Below are positions 40,770 to 48,819 of a stretch of 64,000 bases of DNA, in pieces (position 1 is the first letter of the stretch; every line of letters begins with the position of its first letter). Location of the stretch: NCBI RefSeq assembly GCF_001509795.1, contig NZ_LLZN01000001.1:367935-431934 (forward strand), written 5' to 3'. A program made the position numbers and the translations under genes. This DNA comes from Streptomyces sp. NRRL WC-3605. GTDB taxonomy: Bacteria; Actinomycetota; Actinomycetes; Streptomycetales; Streptomycetaceae. The notes below the pieces were generated by a model. That model searched no databases. It was not told where the DNA came from and was given only the letters and a program-made list of their open reading frames with translations.

Positions 40770-42017
40770 ATGTCCGACCCCGCAGCGGGCCCCGGCGCCT
40801 CGACCCGCCGGGTGCTCGCGGTGATCCCCGCACGCGGCGGCTCGAAGGGCGTGCCCGCGAAGAACCTCGCCCCGGTGGGCGGCGTCCCCCTGGTGGTCCG
40901 CGCGGTGCGCGAGTGCCGGGCGAGCCGGCTGGTGACCGACGTCGTCGTCTCCACCGACGACCAGGCCATCGCCGCCGCAGCCCGGGACGCCGGAGCCGAG
41001 GTCGTGCTGCGGCCCGCCGCCATCGCCGGGGACACCGCCACCTCCGAGGCGGCCGTGCTGCACGCCCTCGACACCCACGAGGCGCTGCACGGCGCCATCG
41101 TCGACGTGGTCCTGCTCGTGCAGTGCACCAGCCCGTTCCTCGTCCGCGACGACATCGGGAAGGCGGCCGCCGCGGTAGCCGAGAACGGCGCCGACACCGC
41201 CGTCACCGTGGCGCCCTTCCACGGCTTCGTCTGGCGCGAGACCAGCGAGACCGGTGACTCCGGCGATTCCGTCGAGAGCGGCCACGGCGTCAACCACGAC
41301 AAGTCCGTCCGCCCGCGCCGCCAGGACCGCCCCCAGGACTTCCTGGAGACCGGCGCCGCCTACGCCATGGACGCGGCCGGCTTCCGCAAGCACGGTCACC
41401 GCTTCTTCGGCCGCACCGAACTGGTCCGCACCGACCCCGCCCGCGTGCTGGAGATCGACGATCCGCACGACCTCGCCCGCGCCCGCGCGCTGGCCCCCCT
41501 CCTCGACGCGGACCTCCCCGGCCGGCTGCCGGCCGCCGGCGACATCGACGCGGTCGTCCTGGACTTCGACGGCACCCAGACCGACGACCGGGTGCTGATC
41601 GACGCCGACGGAAAGGAGTTCGTCTCCGTGCACCGCGGGGACGGACTCGGCATCGCCGCCCTGCGCAGGAGCGGCCTGAAGATGCTGATCCTCTCCACGG
41701 AGCAGAACCCGGTCGTCGCCGCCCGCGCCCGCAAGCTGCGGATCCCCGTGCTGCACGGCATCGACCGCAAGGACCTCGCCCTCAAGCAGTGGTGCGAGGA
41801 ACAGGGCATCGCGCCCGAGCGCGTGCTCTACGTCGGCAACGACGTCAACGACCTCCCGTGCTTCGCCCTCGTGGGCTGGCCCGTGGCGGTCGCGAGCGCC
41901 CACGACGTCGTCCGCGGCGCCGCCCGCGCGGTCACCACCCTCCCCGGTGGCGACGGCGCCGTCCGGGAGATCGCCGGCTGGATCCTCGGCCCCTCCCTCG
42001 ACTCCCTCCCCGAGTAA
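40770..42017 (+). CDS. neuA: CMP-nonulosonate cytidylyltransferase fused to a HAD phosphatase
   Basis: 415 residues. The N-terminal domain (about 12-235) is a CMP-sugar synthetase with VIPARGGSKGVPAKNLAPVGG, VVSTDDQAIA and VLLVQCTSPF. The C-terminal domain (about 260-415) is a KdsC-like HAD phosphatase with LDFDGTQTDD (nucleophile and acid Asp), LSTEQN, the DRKDLALKQW lysine and GNDVNDLPCF, so it looks active. The fusion could dephosphorylate a 9-phosphate nonulosonate and then activate it with CTP. ATG 40770 has AAGGAG 5 bases upstream. Lies 11 bases before neuB. Cytoplasmic. Confidence 0.9.
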   Translation: MSDPAAGPGASTRRVLAVIPARGGSKGVPAKNLAPVGGVPLVVRAVRECRASRLVTDVVVSTDDQAIAAAARDAGAEVVLRPAAIAGDTATSEAAVLHALDTHEALHGAIVDVVLLVQCTSPFLVRDDIGKAAAAVAENGADTAVTVAPFHGFVWRETSETGDSGDSVESGHGVNHDKSVRPRRQDRPQDFLETGAAYAMDAAGFRKHGHRFFGRTELVRTDPARVLEIDDPHDLARARALAPLLDADLPGRLPAAGDIDAVVLDFDGTQTDDRVLIDADGKEFVSVHRGDGLGIAALRRSGLKMLILSTEQNPVVAARARKLRIPVLHGIDRKDLALKQWCEEQGIAPERVLYVGNDVNDLPCFALVGWPVAVASAHDVVRGAARAVTTLPGGDGAVREIAGWILGPSLDSLPE

Positions 42018-42028
42018 GGAAACCTCTG

Positions 42029-42967
42029 ATGAGCACCAACTCCCGTCTCCGCACCTTCGGTTCGCGCGAGGTCGGCCCCGGCCGCCCCGTCTACATCTGC
42101 GGCGAGATCGGCATCAACCACAACGGCGAGCTGGAGAACGCCTTCAAGCTCATCGACGTGGCCGCCGAAGCAGGCTGCGACGCCGTCAAGTTCCAGAAGC
42201 GCACCCCCGAGATCTGCACCCCGCGCGACCAGTGGGACATCGAACGCGACACCCCCTGGGGCCGGATGACCTACATCGACTACCGGCACCGCGTCGAGTT
42301 CGGCGAGGACGAGTACCGCCAGATCGACGAGTACTGCAAGGAGAAGGGGATCGACTGGTTCGCCTCCCCGTGGGACACCGAGGCCGTCGCCTTCCTGGAG
42401 AAGTTCGACCTGCCCGCCCACAAGGTCGCCTCCGCCTCCCTGACCGACGACGAACTGCTGCGCGAGCTGCGCGCCACGGGCCGCACGGTCATCCTCTCCA
42501 CCGGCATGTCCACCCCGCGCCAGATCCGGCACGCCGTCGAGGTCCTCGGCTCCGACAACATCCTGATGTGCCACGCCACCTCGACCTACCCGGCCAAGGC
42601 CGAGGAGCTGAACCTCCGTGTGATCAACACGCTGGAGAAGGAGTACCCGAACGTCCCGATCGGCTACTCCGGCCACGAGACCGGCCTGCAGACCACGCTG
42701 GCCGCCGTCGCCCTCGGCGCCGCCTTCGTCGAGCGGCACATCACCCTCGACCGCGCCATGTGGGGCTCCGACCAGGCCGCCTCCGTCGAGCCGCAGGGCC
42801 TCACCCGCCTCGTCCGGGACATCCGCACCATCGAGGCGTCCCTCGGCGACGGCGTGAAGAAGGTCTACGACTCCGAGCTCGGCCCGATGAAGAAGCTCCG
42901 CCGGGTCTCCGGCGTGGTCGCCGAGGCGGAGATCGCCGCCGCGGCCGGCGAGCCGGTCACGGTCTGA
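42029..42967 (+). CDS. neuB: Nonulosonic-acid (sialic/Kdn-type) synthase without SAF domain
   Basis: 312 residues. The NeuB barrel is clear: VYICGEIGINHNGELENAFKL, GCDAVKFQKRTPE, YRQIDEYCKEKGIDWFASPWD, ILSTGMSTPRQI, MCHATSTYPA, GYSGHETGLQTTLAAVALGA and ERHITLDRAMWGSDQAASVEP. It condenses phosphoenolpyruvate with a six-carbon sugar to a nine-carbon keto acid. NeuB proteins usually have about 345 residues with a C-terminal antifreeze-like SAF domain; here the chain stops after the barrel. ATG 42029 has AAGGAA 9 bases upstream, in the neuA stop region. Confidence 0.93.
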   Translation: MSTNSRLRTFGSREVGPGRPVYICGEIGINHNGELENAFKLIDVAAEAGCDAVKFQKRTPEICTPRDQWDIERDTPWGRMTYIDYRHRVEFGEDEYRQIDEYCKEKGIDWFASPWDTEAVAFLEKFDLPAHKVASASLTDDELLRELRATGRTVILSTGMSTPRQIRHAVEVLGSDNILMCHATSTYPAKAEELNLRVINTLEKEYPNVPIGYSGHETGLQTTLAAVALGAAFVERHITLDRAMWGSDQAASVEPQGLTRLVRDIRTIEASLGDGVKKVYDSELGPMKKLRRVSGVVAEAEIAAAAGEPVTV

Positions 42968-43004
42968 GCCCGCACACCACGAGGCAGGGGACGGTCCTAC
43001 GCCG

Positions 43005-44069
43005 ATGAGCCGCCGCGCCGGGAACGCCGGCCACTCCACCCTCGCGTTCGTCGAGAGCCCGGTGCAGCTCCTCAACGTGCTGGAGTGGGCCCATGCCCGC
43101 GCGTCCGGCGCGGGGCTCACCCTGGTCGTGCTGTCCCCGACCGACCCCATGACGCGTGGCCAGCTCCGCCGCATGGCCGAGCTGGCCCGCGAGGAGGGGC
43201 ACACGGTCCGCTGGGAGGAGGCGCGCGGCGGAGCCACGGCCCCCTTCCGCACCATCGGCGGTCTCGCGGCGCTGCTGCGCGGCGCCGAGCGGATCGTCCT
43301 GGGCGACCCGTTCTCCCGGTACGTGCAGCTCCTGCTGACGATCACCGGCGCCCACGACCTCGTCGTCGTCGACGACGGCACCGCGACCATGGAGTTCGTG
43401 GCGCAGCTCGCCCATGGGGAACGCCTGGTGCGCTGGCACCGCAAGGGCGGCCGCCCCGGCCCCCGCGACCTGCTGTTCGCGCCGGTGTCGACGGTCGCCC
43501 GCAGACGCCTCACGCCCGGCGGCCGGCGATCCGTCGAGGTCTTCTCGTCCATGCCGGTGGAGGAGACACCGCCCGGTGTGACGGTCACCGCGAACGCCTT
43601 CGCCTGGACCCGTGACCGCTTCGGCCCGCCCCGCATCACCAAGGGCGCCGACCTGGTCGGCACGTCCCTCGTCGAGACCGGGGTCGTGGACGGCGACCGG
43701 TACCTGGACGCCGTCCGGGCCCTGGCCGCGGCGCACGGTGCCACCCGCTACTTCGCCCACCGGCGCGAGAGCGCGGAGAAACTGCACCGGCTCGCGGTCG
43801 GGACGGGCCTGGAGGTCGTCCGCCCCGACCTTCCCCTGGAGCTGATCGCCCGCCGCGGCCCCATCGGCCGTACGGTCCTGAGCTTCCCGTCGACCGTCGT
43901 GCACACCCTGCCGCTCGCCCTGGCCGGCACCGGCGTCCGGGTCGCGGTGTGCGACATCGACCCGGCGTGGCTGACGGCACACGCGTCACCCCGCGCCCAG
44001 GGCTTCCTGTCGGGCGTCACCGGCACCGCACGCGACGTGCACCGGCTCCCGGCGGTCAGCGCGGTGTGA
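43005..44069 (+). CDS. Sialyltransferase-like glycosyltransferase (GT52-like)
   Basis: 354 residues. Begins STLAFVESPVQLLNVLEWAH, the usual opening of GT52-like proteins. VVVDDGTATMEFVAQL gives the acidic-Gly motif, YFAHRRESAEKL the histidine motif, and LSFPSTVVHTLPLALAG the Ser/Thr motif. No membrane segment. Lies 37 bases after neuB in the same unit, so it probably uses the CMP-nonulosonate made by its neighbours. Together with the polysialyltransferase-like protein on the other strand it gives the locus two related transferases. Confidence 0.82.
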   Translation: MSRRAGNAGHSTLAFVESPVQLLNVLEWAHARASGAGLTLVVLSPTDPMTRGQLRRMAELAREEGHTVRWEEARGGATAPFRTIGGLAALLRGAERIVLGDPFSRYVQLLLTITGAHDLVVVDDGTATMEFVAQLAHGERLVRWHRKGGRPGPRDLLFAPVSTVARRRLTPGGRRSVEVFSSMPVEETPPGVTVTANAFAWTRDRFGPPRITKGADLVGTSLVETGVVDGDRYLDAVRALAAAHGATRYFAHRRESAEKLHRLAVGTGLEVVRPDLPLELIARRGPIGRTVLSFPSTVVHTLPLALAGTGVRVAVCDIDPAWLTAHASPRAQGFLSGVTGTARDVHRLPAVSAV

Positions 44070-44415
44070 GCCCGGCGGGCCTCTCGGCCAGGAGGAAGGC
44101 GCGTGGGCGCCTCTCCTCACCGACGGGTTCCCGCAGCGTCCGCGCCGTCACCCGCAGGCCGGCCTCCGCCAACGCAGCGGCGACCGCCTCGGGGGTCCGC
44201 CAGTGACAGGTGAGATCGACATCCCGGCCGAAGCGCTCGGACAGACGCATCCGGCCCGCGGAGTCCCCCGACGCGCGGGCCAGCTCGGCGAACGCGCCGA
44301 TCAGCGCCCGGTCCAGCGGATGACCGTCGGCCGGCCGGTTGGGGAAGCGCTCTGCGTAGGCGGCGGCGATGGTGTCGTACGAGGCCCGCGTGGCCTCAGG
44401 GAAGTCGGCTGGCAC
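44056..44415 (-). pseudogene. Internally deleted SAM-dependent methyltransferase remnant
   Basis: 119 codons from GTG 44415 (PADFPEATRASYDTIAAAYAERF). The first 45 residues match the N-terminal helix of class I methyltransferases (ATRASYDTIAAAYAE ... LDRALIGAFAELARA), and the last 60 match their C-terminal end (RFGRDVDLTCHWRTPEAVAAALAEAGL ... RRPRAFLLAERP). The whole SAM-binding core (E/DxGxGxG motif and following strands) is missing, in frame. It is therefore very likely non-functional as a methyltransferase. The 3' end overlaps the convergent sialyltransferase-like gene by 14 bases. Confidence 0.7.
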
Positions 44416-44711
44416 CCGGTGACTCCAGGGGGTGTCAGGGACTTGACCCTGGGCACCCGGTCCCGACAGGTGAACACGACCGACGGTTCTGTCGCAGGCG
44501 TGGTATCCGTGGAGTATGGGGCAACCCGCGTCGTGGTCACCCTCCGTCGACCTGGCAGGTCGGCTCGGTGAGAAGCGTGCGAGTTTACCCACCTGAATCA
44601 CTCCCTACGCGTCGGACGACCAGATTTTCTTCCCCGAACGGGTTGAACTTTTGTTGATCGAGGGTCACTCGGCCGTCTCGGCGTCCTACCCTTCAGAGGG
44701 TGAACCAACAG

Positions 44712-45932
44712 ATGTCCGCAGAGTCCGAGGCCGACCAAACCGGAGAATCAGCCCTGCCCGGCACCTTGCCGGAGGAGCTGCGCGCCGAGCTCATCGAGTT
44801 CCGGCGCGACCTCCACATGCACCCTGAGCTCGGCAACCAAGAGTTCCGAACGACCGCCGCGATCAAGGCCCGCCTGGAGAAGGCCGGCCTGAAGCCCCGC
44901 GTCCTCGCGAGCGGCACCGGCCTCGTCTGCGACATCGGCGCATGGGACGGCGGACGCCCCATGCTCGCGCTGCGCGGCGACATCGACGCGCTCCCCATCC
45001 CGGACACGAAGAGTGAGTGCTCCTACCGCTCCACCGTGCCCGACCGCGCCCACGCCTGCGGGCACGACGTGCACACCACCGTGGTGCTCGGTGCCGGCCT
45101 CGTCCTGGCCGAGCTGGAGCGGCGCGGACAGCTGCCCCGGCCGGTGCGCCTGCTCTTCCAGCCCGCCGAGGAGGTCCTCCCCGGCGGCGCCGTCGAGGCC
45201 ATCGCGAACGGCGTGCTCGACGGCGTGGGCCGGTTCCTCGCCCTGCACTGCGACCCCAAGGTGCAAGCGGGCCGGATCGGGCTGCGCGAGGGCGCCATCA
45301 CCTCCGCCTGCGACCGCCTCGAGATCGCCCTGGACGGCCCCGGCGGCCACACCGCCCGCCCCCATCTGACGACCGACCTCGTGACCGCCGTCGCCCGCGT
45401 CGTCACCGACGTGCCCGCGATCGTCGCCCGGCGCGCCGACGCCCGCAGCGGACTGTCGGTGACCTGGGGCCGCGTCGAGTCCGGCCACGCGCCCAACGTC
45501 ATCCCGCAGCACGCCGAGGTGGCCGGAACCGTGCGCTGCCTGGACCTCGACACCTGGCGGCAGGCGCCCGACCTGGTCGTCGCCGCGATCGACGAGGTCG
45601 CCAACCTGCACCGCGCCAAGTCGGAGATCAACTACGTGCGGGGCGTCCCGCCCGTCGTCAACGACGCCGACTCCACCGAGCTGCTGCGCGAGGCGATGAC
45701 CGCCCGGCGCGGCGCCGACTCCGTGGAGTCCACCGAGCAGAGCCTCGGCGGCGAGGACTTCTCCTGGTACCTGGAGCACGTCCCCGGCGCCATGGCCCGC
45801 CTCGGCGTCCGCCACCCGGGCGACCGGATCGGGCGTGACCTGCACCAGGGCGACTTCGACGTCGACGAGTCGGCCATCGCGGTCGGCGTGGAGCTGTTCA
45901 CGGCGGCGGCCCTGATCGACGCCGGGCGCTGA
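44712..45932 (+). CDS. M20-family amidohydrolase (N-acyl-amino-acid/hippurate hydrolase type)
   Basis: 406 residues. IEFRRDLHMHPELGNQEFRT, LRGDIDALPI, HACGHDVHTTVVLG and LFQPAEEVLPGGA are the metal-binding and catalytic blocks of the M20D/AbgB-type metallopeptidases, with GEDFSWYLEHVPGAMARLG near the end. It removes acyl groups from N-acyl amino acids in the cytoplasm; exact substrate unknown. ATG 44712 has GAGGG 11 bases upstream; GTG 44700 is the alternative and would overlap that site. Confidence 0.88.
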   Translation: MSAESEADQTGESALPGTLPEELRAELIEFRRDLHMHPELGNQEFRTTAAIKARLEKAGLKPRVLASGTGLVCDIGAWDGGRPMLALRGDIDALPIPDTKSECSYRSTVPDRAHACGHDVHTTVVLGAGLVLAELERRGQLPRPVRLLFQPAEEVLPGGAVEAIANGVLDGVGRFLALHCDPKVQAGRIGLREGAITSACDRLEIALDGPGGHTARPHLTTDLVTAVARVVTDVPAIVARRADARSGLSVTWGRVESGHAPNVIPQHAEVAGTVRCLDLDTWRQAPDLVVAAIDEVANLHRAKSEINYVRGVPPVVNDADSTELLREAMTARRGADSVESTEQSLGGEDFSWYLEHVPGAMARLGVRHPGDRIGRDLHQGDFDVDESAIAVGVELFTAAALIDAGR

Positions 45933-46237
45933 CGGCGCGTCCCGCGGGCACGGCTCCGGACGCTCCGCCACCCGTCTCGCCCCCTCCGCTTGCGACAGCC
46001 GGGGGGCGGGGAGAGTCTGGGCCATGGCGGGCGGTCCGGAGCGCTGCCGCGCGGAAGGCACCATGGGTGCGGTCGCCCCATGTGTGCCTTTCGATCCGGT
46101 GGTTCACAAGGACGTAACCGGCCATCGGCACGAATGGATAACGGCACGGCGAAACCCCGTTCCCAGGAGTGTCTACGCGCGTTAATGTGCGCCGAACCCA
46201 GCACCCACTGCGGGGCTTGGAGAATGGGGACTTCACG
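45933..46237. other. Intergenic region upstream of the first BmpA gene
   Basis: 305 bases. The left part holds GC-rich sequence with no clear hairpin. The right part contains the candidate promoter TTCCCA (46160-46165), 17 bases, TAATGT (46183-46188), with the palindromic motif CTACGCGCGTTA inside the spacer. Confidence 0.5.
46173..46184. promoter_or_regulatory. TACGCGCGT-type palindromic operator, copy 1
   Basis: CTACGCGCGTTA, with palindromic core ACGCGCGT. It lies between candidate -35 (TTCCCA) and -10 (TAATGT) boxes, 54 bases before the start of the first BmpA gene. Same motif at 47517, 48789 and 59546. Confidence 0.7.
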
Positions 46238-47290
46238 ATGCGTCGGACATCCAAACTGACCAGTGTCGCGGTGGGGGTCGCGTCGATCGCGCTCGCTGCC
46301 ACGGCGTGCGGTGGCACCAGCAGCGACAGCGGCAGCGGCGGTGACAGCAGCAGCGACTCCAAGGGTCTCGCCATCGCCTACGACATCGGCGGCAAGGGCG
46401 ACCAGTCCTTCAACGACGCCGCGTTCGCGGGCCTGGAGCGGGCGAAGAAGGAGTTCGGTTACAAGACCGCCGACATCGAGCCCACCGAGGGCGAGACGGA
46501 TGCCGACAAGGAGCAGCGCCTCGCGTCGCTGGCCAAGCAGGGCTACAACCCGGTGATCGGCGTCGGCTTCGCCTACGGTCCCGCGATGGAGGCCGTGGCC
46601 AAGAAGTACCCGAAGACCACCTTCGGCATCGTCGACTCCGTGGTCGAGGGCAAGAACGTCGCCTCCCTCGTCTTCGCCGAGCAGGAGGCCTCCTACCTGG
46701 CCGGCGTCGCCGCGGCCAAGGCCACCAAGACGAACACGGTCGGCTTCGTCGGCGGTGTCGACGTTCCGCTGATCCACAAGTTCGAGGCCGGTTACAAGCA
46801 GGGCGTCCAGGACACCAACCCCAAGGTGAAGGTCCTGTCGCAGTACCTGACGCAGACCGCCGAGGAGGGTGGCTTCTCCAGCCCCGACAAGGGCAAGGCC
46901 GCCGCCGAGGGCCAGATCGAGAAGGGCTCGGACGTCGAGTACGCCGCCGCCGGCCTCTCCGGCCAGGGCGTGATCGAGGCCGCCTCGAAGGCCAAGGTCT
47001 GGGCGATCGGTGTCGACTCCGACCAGTTCAAGCAGGCGGCTCTCGCCAACTACAAGAACTCCATCCTGACGTCCGCCCTGAAGGACGTCGGCGGCGCCGT
47101 GTTCACGCTGGCCAAGTCCGTCCACGACGGCAAGCCGCTGACCGGCACGCAGACCTTCGACCTCAAGGTCAACGGCGTGGGCCTCTCCGACTCCAACCCG
47201 GAGTTCGCGAAGATCCCGGGTCTGACCGAGGCCGTCGACAAGGCCAAGGAAGGCATCATCGACGGCTCCATCAAGGTCAACACGGAGTAA
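46238..47290 (+). CDS. BmpA-family nucleoside-binding lipoprotein (copy 1)
   Basis: 350 residues. Lipoprotein signal peptide with lipobox AATAC, a Ser/Gly/Asp-rich spacer, then the BMP/PnrA fold: IAYDIGGKGDQSFNDAAFAGLERAKKE, YNPVIGVGFAYG, TFGIVDSVV, AGVAAAKATKTNTVGFVGGVDVPLIHKFEAGY and AAGLSGQGVIEAA. The family binds purine and other nucleosides at the outer membrane face and delivers them to an ABC importer. ATG 46238 is chosen by the signal peptide and the GGGGA site. Nearly the same as the next gene; the two probably serve the transporter at 48820-52849. Confidence 0.92.
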   Translation: MRRTSKLTSVAVGVASIALAATACGGTSSDSGSGGDSSSDSKGLAIAYDIGGKGDQSFNDAAFAGLERAKKEFGYKTADIEPTEGETDADKEQRLASLAKQGYNPVIGVGFAYGPAMEAVAKKYPKTTFGIVDSVVEGKNVASLVFAEQEASYLAGVAAAKATKTNTVGFVGGVDVPLIHKFEAGYKQGVQDTNPKVKVLSQYLTQTAEEGGFSSPDKGKAAAEGQIEKGSDVEYAAAGLSGQGVIEAASKAKVWAIGVDSDQFKQAALANYKNSILTSALKDVGGAVFTLAKSVHDGKPLTGTQTFDLKVNGVGLSDSNPEFAKIPGLTEAVDKAKEGIIDGSIKVNTE

Positions 47291-47326
47291 CAGCGGCCGT
47301 ACGGCCGTTCGTCGTACGACTGTTCA

Positions 47327-47357
47327 GCGGGCGGGCATCCGACGGGTGCCCGCCCGC
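47327..47357 (+). terminator. Terminator after the first BmpA gene
   Basis: GCGGGCGGGCA / TGCCCGCCCGC, a perfect 11-base-pair stem with a 9-base loop, 36 bases after the stop. Confidence 0.85.
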
Positions 47358-47516
47358 TCGTCGTTCCCGGCCACGGCCCTCTCATCCGTCCTCCGGGTGA
47401 CGCGCCGGTCACCCACGGCCACCCTCCGGCCCCCGCGAACGGCCTCCGGCCCGCCCCGCGCGTGCCGTTGGCCACGGGCCTATAACAAGGTGGACAGAAG
47501 GGGTTTCCTGGCAGGT

Positions 47517-47528
47517 CTACGCGCGTTA
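47517..47528. promoter_or_regulatory. TACGCGCGT-type palindromic operator, copy 2
   Basis: CTACGCGCGTTA, the same 12 bases as copy 1 and in the same place relative to candidate -35 and -10 boxes; 85 bases before the second BmpA start. Confidence 0.7.
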
Positions 47529-47612
47529 CTCTGCGGCGAAAGCCAGCGCCGTTGCTGCAAGCTGTCCCACGGCTGTACCCCCCCGGCGCTAGTACGACAG
47601 GAGTCTCACGAC

Positions 47613-48665
47613 ATGCGCCGGATTTCCCGGATCACGGTCGCAGGCGCAGCGACCGCCTCTCTGGCCCTCGCTCTCTCCGCCTGCGGCGGCACCTCCACCA
47701 AGGCCTCCTCGGAGGACTCGAAGGGCGGGGACAAGGGTCTCGCCATCGCGTACGACGTCGGCGGCAAGGGCGACCAGTCCTTCAACGACGCCGCGTTCGC
47801 GGGCCTGGAGCAGGCGAAGAAGGAGTTCGGCTACACGACCGCCGACGTCGAGCCCACCGACGGCGAGACGGACGCCGACAAGGAGCAGCGCCTCGCGTCG
47901 CTGGCCAAGCAGGGCTACAACCCGGTGATCGGCGTCGGCTACGCGTACGCCGCCGCCGTCAAGGGCGCCGCCGAGAAGTTCCCGGACACCACCTTCGGCA
48001 TCGTCGACGACTCCACCGTCGAGGCGAAGAACGTCGCGGACCTCGTCTTCTCCGAGGAGCAGGCGTCGTACCTGGCCGGTGTCGCCGCCGCCAAGTCCAC
48101 CAAGACGAACACGGTCGGCTTCGTGGGCGGCGTGGACATCCCGCTGATCCACAAGTTCCAGGCCGGCTTCGAGCAGGGCGTCAAGGACACCAACCCCAAG
48201 GCCAAGGTCCTCACCCAGTACCTCACGCAGACCGCGGAGGAGGGTGGCTTCTCCAGCCCCGACAAGGGCAAGTCGGCCGCCGAGGGCCAGATCGAGAAGA
48301 AGGCGGACGTCGTCTACGCCGCCGCCGGTCTGTCGGGTCAGGGTGTCATCGAGGCCGCCGCCGCCAACAAGGTGTGGGCCATCGGTGTCGACTCCGACCA
48401 GTACAGCCAGGAAGCGCTCGCCAAGTACAAGGACTCGATCCTGACCTCGGCGATGAAGGACGTCGCCAAGGCGGTGTACAACCTGGCGAAGTCGGTCGAG
48501 GACGGCAAGCCCGAGACCGGTATCGTTCGTGGCGATCTGAAGTCGGGTGAGGTGAGCCTGTCGAACTCCAACCCGAAGTTCGCGGACAATGCCGAGCTTC
48601 AGGCAGCCCTCAAGACGGCCAAGGAGAAGATCGTCAGCGGCGAGATCAAGGTCAAGACCAGCTGA
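47613..48665 (+). CDS. BmpA-family nucleoside-binding lipoprotein (copy 2)
   Basis: 350 residues. Lipobox ALSAC, spacer, then the same BMP/PnrA blocks as copy 1 (IAYDVGGKGDQSFNDAAF, YNPVIGVGYAYA, AGVAAAKSTKTNTVGFVGGVDIPLIHKF, AAGLSGQGVIEAA). Differences gather in the signal peptide, the spacer and the last 50 residues. It has its own promoter region and is bounded by terminators on both sides. Probably an alternative binding subunit of the same importer, perhaps with a different nucleoside preference or timing. Confidence 0.92.
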   Translation: MRRISRITVAGAATASLALALSACGGTSTKASSEDSKGGDKGLAIAYDVGGKGDQSFNDAAFAGLEQAKKEFGYTTADVEPTDGETDADKEQRLASLAKQGYNPVIGVGYAYAAAVKGAAEKFPDTTFGIVDDSTVEAKNVADLVFSEEQASYLAGVAAAKSTKTNTVGFVGGVDIPLIHKFQAGFEQGVKDTNPKAKVLTQYLTQTAEEGGFSSPDKGKSAAEGQIEKKADVVYAAAGLSGQGVIEAAAANKVWAIGVDSDQYSQEALAKYKDSILTSAMKDVAKAVYNLAKSVEDGKPETGIVRGDLKSGEVSLSNSNPKFADNAELQAALKTAKEKIVSGEIKVKTS

Positions 48666-48714
48666 GTGAAGCCAGACCCTGAGCAGCGGTAACCCCAGGG
48701 GTTTCGTCCGCTCG

Positions 48715-48749
48715 ACGGGGTACGGGGAGGCTCGCTCCCCGTACCCCGT
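48715..48749 (+). terminator. Very strong terminator after the second BmpA gene
   Basis: ACGGGGTACGGGGAG / CTCCCCGTACCCCGT, a perfect 15-base-pair stem with a 5-base loop. It separates the BmpA gene from the ABC operon. Confidence 0.9.
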
Positions 48750-48788
48750 TGTCGCGGTACGCCGGCCCCTTTTCAGGCCATAGGGGCG

Positions 48789-48800
48789 CTACGCGCGTAG
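48789..48800. promoter_or_regulatory. TACGCGCGTA palindromic operator, copy 3
   Basis: CTACGCGCGTAG, a perfect 12-base palindrome, 19 bases before the annotated start of the ABC ATPase gene. Confidence 0.7.
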
Positions 48801-48819
48801 ACGACCCCCGTCCCCAGGA

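Larger units (their letters stand above)
47291..47612. other. Intergenic region between the two BmpA genes
   Basis: 322 bases. Contains the palindrome CGGCCGTACGGCCG, the strong terminator at 47327-47357, and in its right part a candidate promoter (TTTCCT at 47504, 17 bases, TACTCT at 47527) with the operator motif inside the spacer. Confidence 0.6.

Noticed and set aside
44605..44614. CTACGCGTCG, resembling the nucleoside operator, upstream of the amidohydrolase gene
   Set aside because: Matches only the first seven bases and is not palindromic like the four good copies.
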